Shown here: in pieces, positions 6,367 to 8,098 of the stretch | Numbering within the stretch: position 1 is the stretch's first letter | How the letters are laid out: the number at the start of each line of letters is the position of its first letter | Origin: Clostridiales bacterium | GTDB lineage: Bacteria > Bacillota > Clostridia > Christensenellales > CAG-314 | Direction: 5' to 3' | Length of the DNA stretch: 8,098 nt | Assembly: GCA_003537755.1 (NCBI GenBank) | Contig: DPQS01000055.1 | Coordinates: 1,028-9,125 of the forward strand | Translations under genes and position numbers: made by a program | Notes under the pieces: model-generated | Seen by the model: only the letters and a program-made list of their open reading frames with translations | What the model was told of the DNA's origin: nothing | Database searches by the model: none

Positions 6367-6375
6367 CCTATCTAC

Positions 6376-7368
6376 ATGTCCGACACCACCACGTTTGCCA
6401 CATTGCAAGCCATACTTGACAAAATCAAAAGTTACGACCGGATCATCGTGTCACGCCACATCCGCCCCGACGGCGACGCAATAGGCAGTACAAAAGGCTT
6501 TACGCGCATGCTGCGCCTGACCTTTCCCGACAAAGACATACACCTTGTTGCCGAGGACAAAAGCGACTACCTTGCGTTCCTTGGCGACGACGAACCTCAA
6601 CTGCCCGATGAAATGTACGAAAACGCCCTTGCAATCGTGTTTGACACAGCTACCCAAGAGCGCATAAGCAACAGCAAAGTCGGGCTTGCAAAGGAACTTA
6701 TCAAAATCGACCACCACATCAACATCCAGCCATACGGCGACATTATGTGGGTTGAGGACCGTCGCAGCAGCGTTTGCGAAATGGTTGCCTACTTTTTTCG
6801 CGAACTTGCCGATCAGCTTGTAATTGACAACCAAGCCGCAACCTACGTGTACACCGGCATGGTGACGGACAGCGGACGTTTCCGCTACGAATCCACAACA
6901 GGCGAAACCTTGCGACTTGCAGGTATGCTTCTCGATTACGGCATCGACACGGACCGCCTGTTTGCCAATTTGTACCTCGAGGACTTCGACTACTTCAAGT
7001 ACGAAGCGTATATTCACAAAAAAATGAGCATTACCCCTGCGGGCGTGGCGCACATTCACGTAACCAACGCAATGCAACAACAGTTTAACCTCAGCACGGA
7101 ACAGGCAAGCGAGGCGGTAAGTTTTCTCAACAGCATTAAGGGCAGCATTGTGTGGATTGCCTTTATCGATATGCCCGACGGTACAATACGCGTGCGTTTG
7201 CGCAGCCGATTTATCGAAATAAATACGCTTGCGGAAAAGTATCGCGGCGGCGGTCATCAGTGTACGTGCGGTGCAACACTGTACAACAAGCGTGAAATCA
7301 AGGCGTTACTTGCCGACGCAGACCAAATGGTTGCCGAATACAAAAACACTCACGAGGGATGGCTGTAA
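6376..7368 (+). CDS. DHH/DHHA1 phosphoesterase, NrnA-like (second copy)
   Basis: Paralogue of the preceding gene; 330 residues, probably a cytoplasmic metal-dependent phosphoesterase acting on short oligonucleotides, pAp or linear/cyclic dinucleotides. All DHH motifs are intact: H-I-R-P-D-G-D-A-I-G-S at 28-38, Asp90 (VFDTA), D-H-H at 112-114 and T-D-S-G-R at 154-158. The DHHA1 domain carries GGGH at 281-284 followed by Q-C-T-C-G-A, where the first copy has A-K-A-S-G-C. The segment between motifs II and III differs from the first copy and is longer. Two stretches of 24 and 23 bp are identical at DNA level between the copies, yet most of the protein has diverged. It shares the upstream gene's probable transcript, and its stop lies 2 nt before surE. 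Which copy has which substrate cannot be read from the sequence, so no symbol is given. Confidence 0.86.
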   Translation: MSDTTTFATLQAILDKIKSYDRIIVSRHIRPDGDAIGSTKGFTRMLRLTFPDKDIHLVAEDKSDYLAFLGDDEPQLPDEMYENALAIVFDTATQERISNSKVGLAKELIKIDHHINIQPYGDIMWVEDRRSSVCEMVAYFFRELADQLVIDNQAATYVYTGMVTDSGRFRYESTTGETLRLAGMLLDYGIDTDRLFANLYLEDFDYFKYEAYIHKKMSITPAGVAHIHVTNAMQQQFNLSTEQASEAVSFLNSIKGSIVWIAFIDMPDGTIRVRLRSRFIEINTLAEKYRGGGHQCTCGATLYNKREIKALLADADQMVAEYKNTHEGWL

Positions 7369-7370
7369 AA

Positions 7371-8093
7371 ATGAAAGTTCTGCTTACAAACGACGACGGA
7401 ATAGACTCGACAGGCTTGCACATAGTTGCCAAGTGGGCGGCAAAACACTTTGACGAAGTTGTAATAGCCGCACCCAAAACGCAACAAAGCGGCAAAAGCC
7501 ATGCCATTTGCATACATACGCCCATTGAAATTACCCGTCGCGACGACTTTGCGCCTAACGCGCGAGCATACTGCGTTGACAGTACGCCTGTAGACTGTGT
7601 GCGTTACGCCACGCTGGGACTTAAGGAAAACTACGACCTTGTAATAAGCGGCATAAACAAAGGTTACAACCTTGGCGAGGACATGCTGTACAGCGGCACC
7701 GTAGGAGCTGTTTTCGAAGCGTCGCTGCGTGGAATCAACGGCATTGCGCTGAGCACCGAATACACCTCATTCGACACTGCCGAAGCATGGCTTGACGACA
7801 TTTACAACTTTTTTGTAAGCCGCAATCTGTTTGCGCACAATGATGTGTACAACGTCAACATTCCGCTTGAAGTACGCGGAATTTTGCCTACGCGTATGGG
7901 CGGAGCGTACTACACAGACGACTTTATTGCCGTGGACGAGCACCACTTTGACCAACAGGGCTACATGGTGTACAACTACGGCGACGACCTGACAATAGAC
8001 ACCGACGCCACAATGAACGGGTATATTTCCGTCACACCGCTGTCGACGCGCAGGGATAACGCGGAAGCGTGGAATAAAATAAAGCGAGTTTAA
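7371..8093 (+). CDS. surE: 5'/3'-nucleotidase SurE
   Basis: Survival protein SurE, a divalent-metal-dependent phosphatase that turns nucleoside monophosphates into nucleosides; some homologues also cut short polyphosphate. The protein has 240 residues, in the normal family range. Seen: N-terminal LLTNDDGID with metal ligands Asp8 and Asp9, QSGKSH with the Ser40 metal ligand position, STPVDCV at 71-77 (usually GTPADCV), SGINKGYNLGEDMLYSGTVGA at 93-113 with Asn96, and GYISVTPL near the C-terminus. An in-frame ATG at 7359 overlaps the preceding gene but would touch its own GAGGG. ATG 7371 fits the usual family N-terminus (M-K-x-L-L-T-N-D-D) and lies 2 nt after the upstream TAA. The GAGGG at 7354-7358 is 12 nt away, so translation is probably coupled to the upstream gene. 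The gene is complete; only 5 bases follow the stop. Confidence 0.94.
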   Translation: MKVLLTNDDGIDSTGLHIVAKWAAKHFDEVVIAAPKTQQSGKSHAICIHTPIEITRRDDFAPNARAYCVDSTPVDCVRYATLGLKENYDLVISGINKGYNLGEDMLYSGTVGAVFEASLRGINGIALSTEYTSFDTAEAWLDDIYNFFVSRNLFAHNDVYNVNIPLEVRGILPTRMGGAYYTDDFIAVDEHHFDQQGYMVYNYGDDLTIDTDATMNGYISVTPLSTRRDNAEAWNKIKRV

Positions 8094-8098
8094 GGGGG

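Noticed and set aside
6283..6375. N-terminal extension of the second nrnA-like protein
   Set aside because: The extra 31 residues are low-complexity, come from the T-poor spacer and lack a ribosome binding site, while AAGGAG lies correctly before ATG 6376.

Overview
The window carries ordinary chromosomal housekeeping genes, probably from a low-to-mid-GC Gram-positive bacterium (Bacillota, Clostridia-like). This placement is inferred from gene families: stand-alone DHH/DHHA1 NrnA-type nucleases, a galactokinase of the variant type with an N-H-T-D-H signature, TypA, GlmS and SurE. Promoters match the sigma-70/sigma-A consensus and Shine-Dalgarno sites are strong. The genetic code is standard: stops are TAA, TAG and TGA, and no internal TGA has to be read through. 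I see no transposase, integrase, phage gene, CRISPR array, tRNA or rRNA, and nothing that looks horizontally acquired.

Layout. Positions 1-3021 run on the minus strand: a galactokinase-family gene cut by the left edge (1-1060) and glmS (1252-3021). A near-consensus promoter (TTGACA-17-TAAAAT) lies between them and drives the galactokinase gene with a leader of about 130 nt. Positions 3022-3260 form a divergent control region. It holds a TATAAT promoter for typA, a weaker candidate for glmS, two spaced TTGTCAA repeats, an inverted repeat, and a perfect 8-bp hairpin next to the typA ribosome binding site. typA (3261-5084) ends in a clear intrinsic terminator (5170-5207). A second strong promoter (5258-5286) then starts a three-gene plus-strand unit: two different DHH/DHHA1 phosphoesterases in tandem (5321-6262 and 6376-7368) and surE (7371-8093), which starts 2 nt after the stop of the second.

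How the genes work together. GalK and GlmS both feed sugar-phosphate pools: Gal-1-P to UDP-sugars, and Fru-6-P to GlcN-6-P for the cell wall. TypA is a ribosome-associated GTPase. The nrnA-like pair plus surE makes a plausible nucleotide-salvage unit, in which short RNAs, pAp or linear dinucleotides are cut to mononucleotides and SurE removes the phosphate to give nucleosides. This pathway reading is inference; the family assignments are much firmer.

The most interesting points are the tandem, diverged DHH pair with surE, the leader structures upstream of typA and galK, the phased promoter repeat at 5242-5269, and a strong codon and strand bias that creates very long antisense open frames. 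I do not see an obviously new biological system here.
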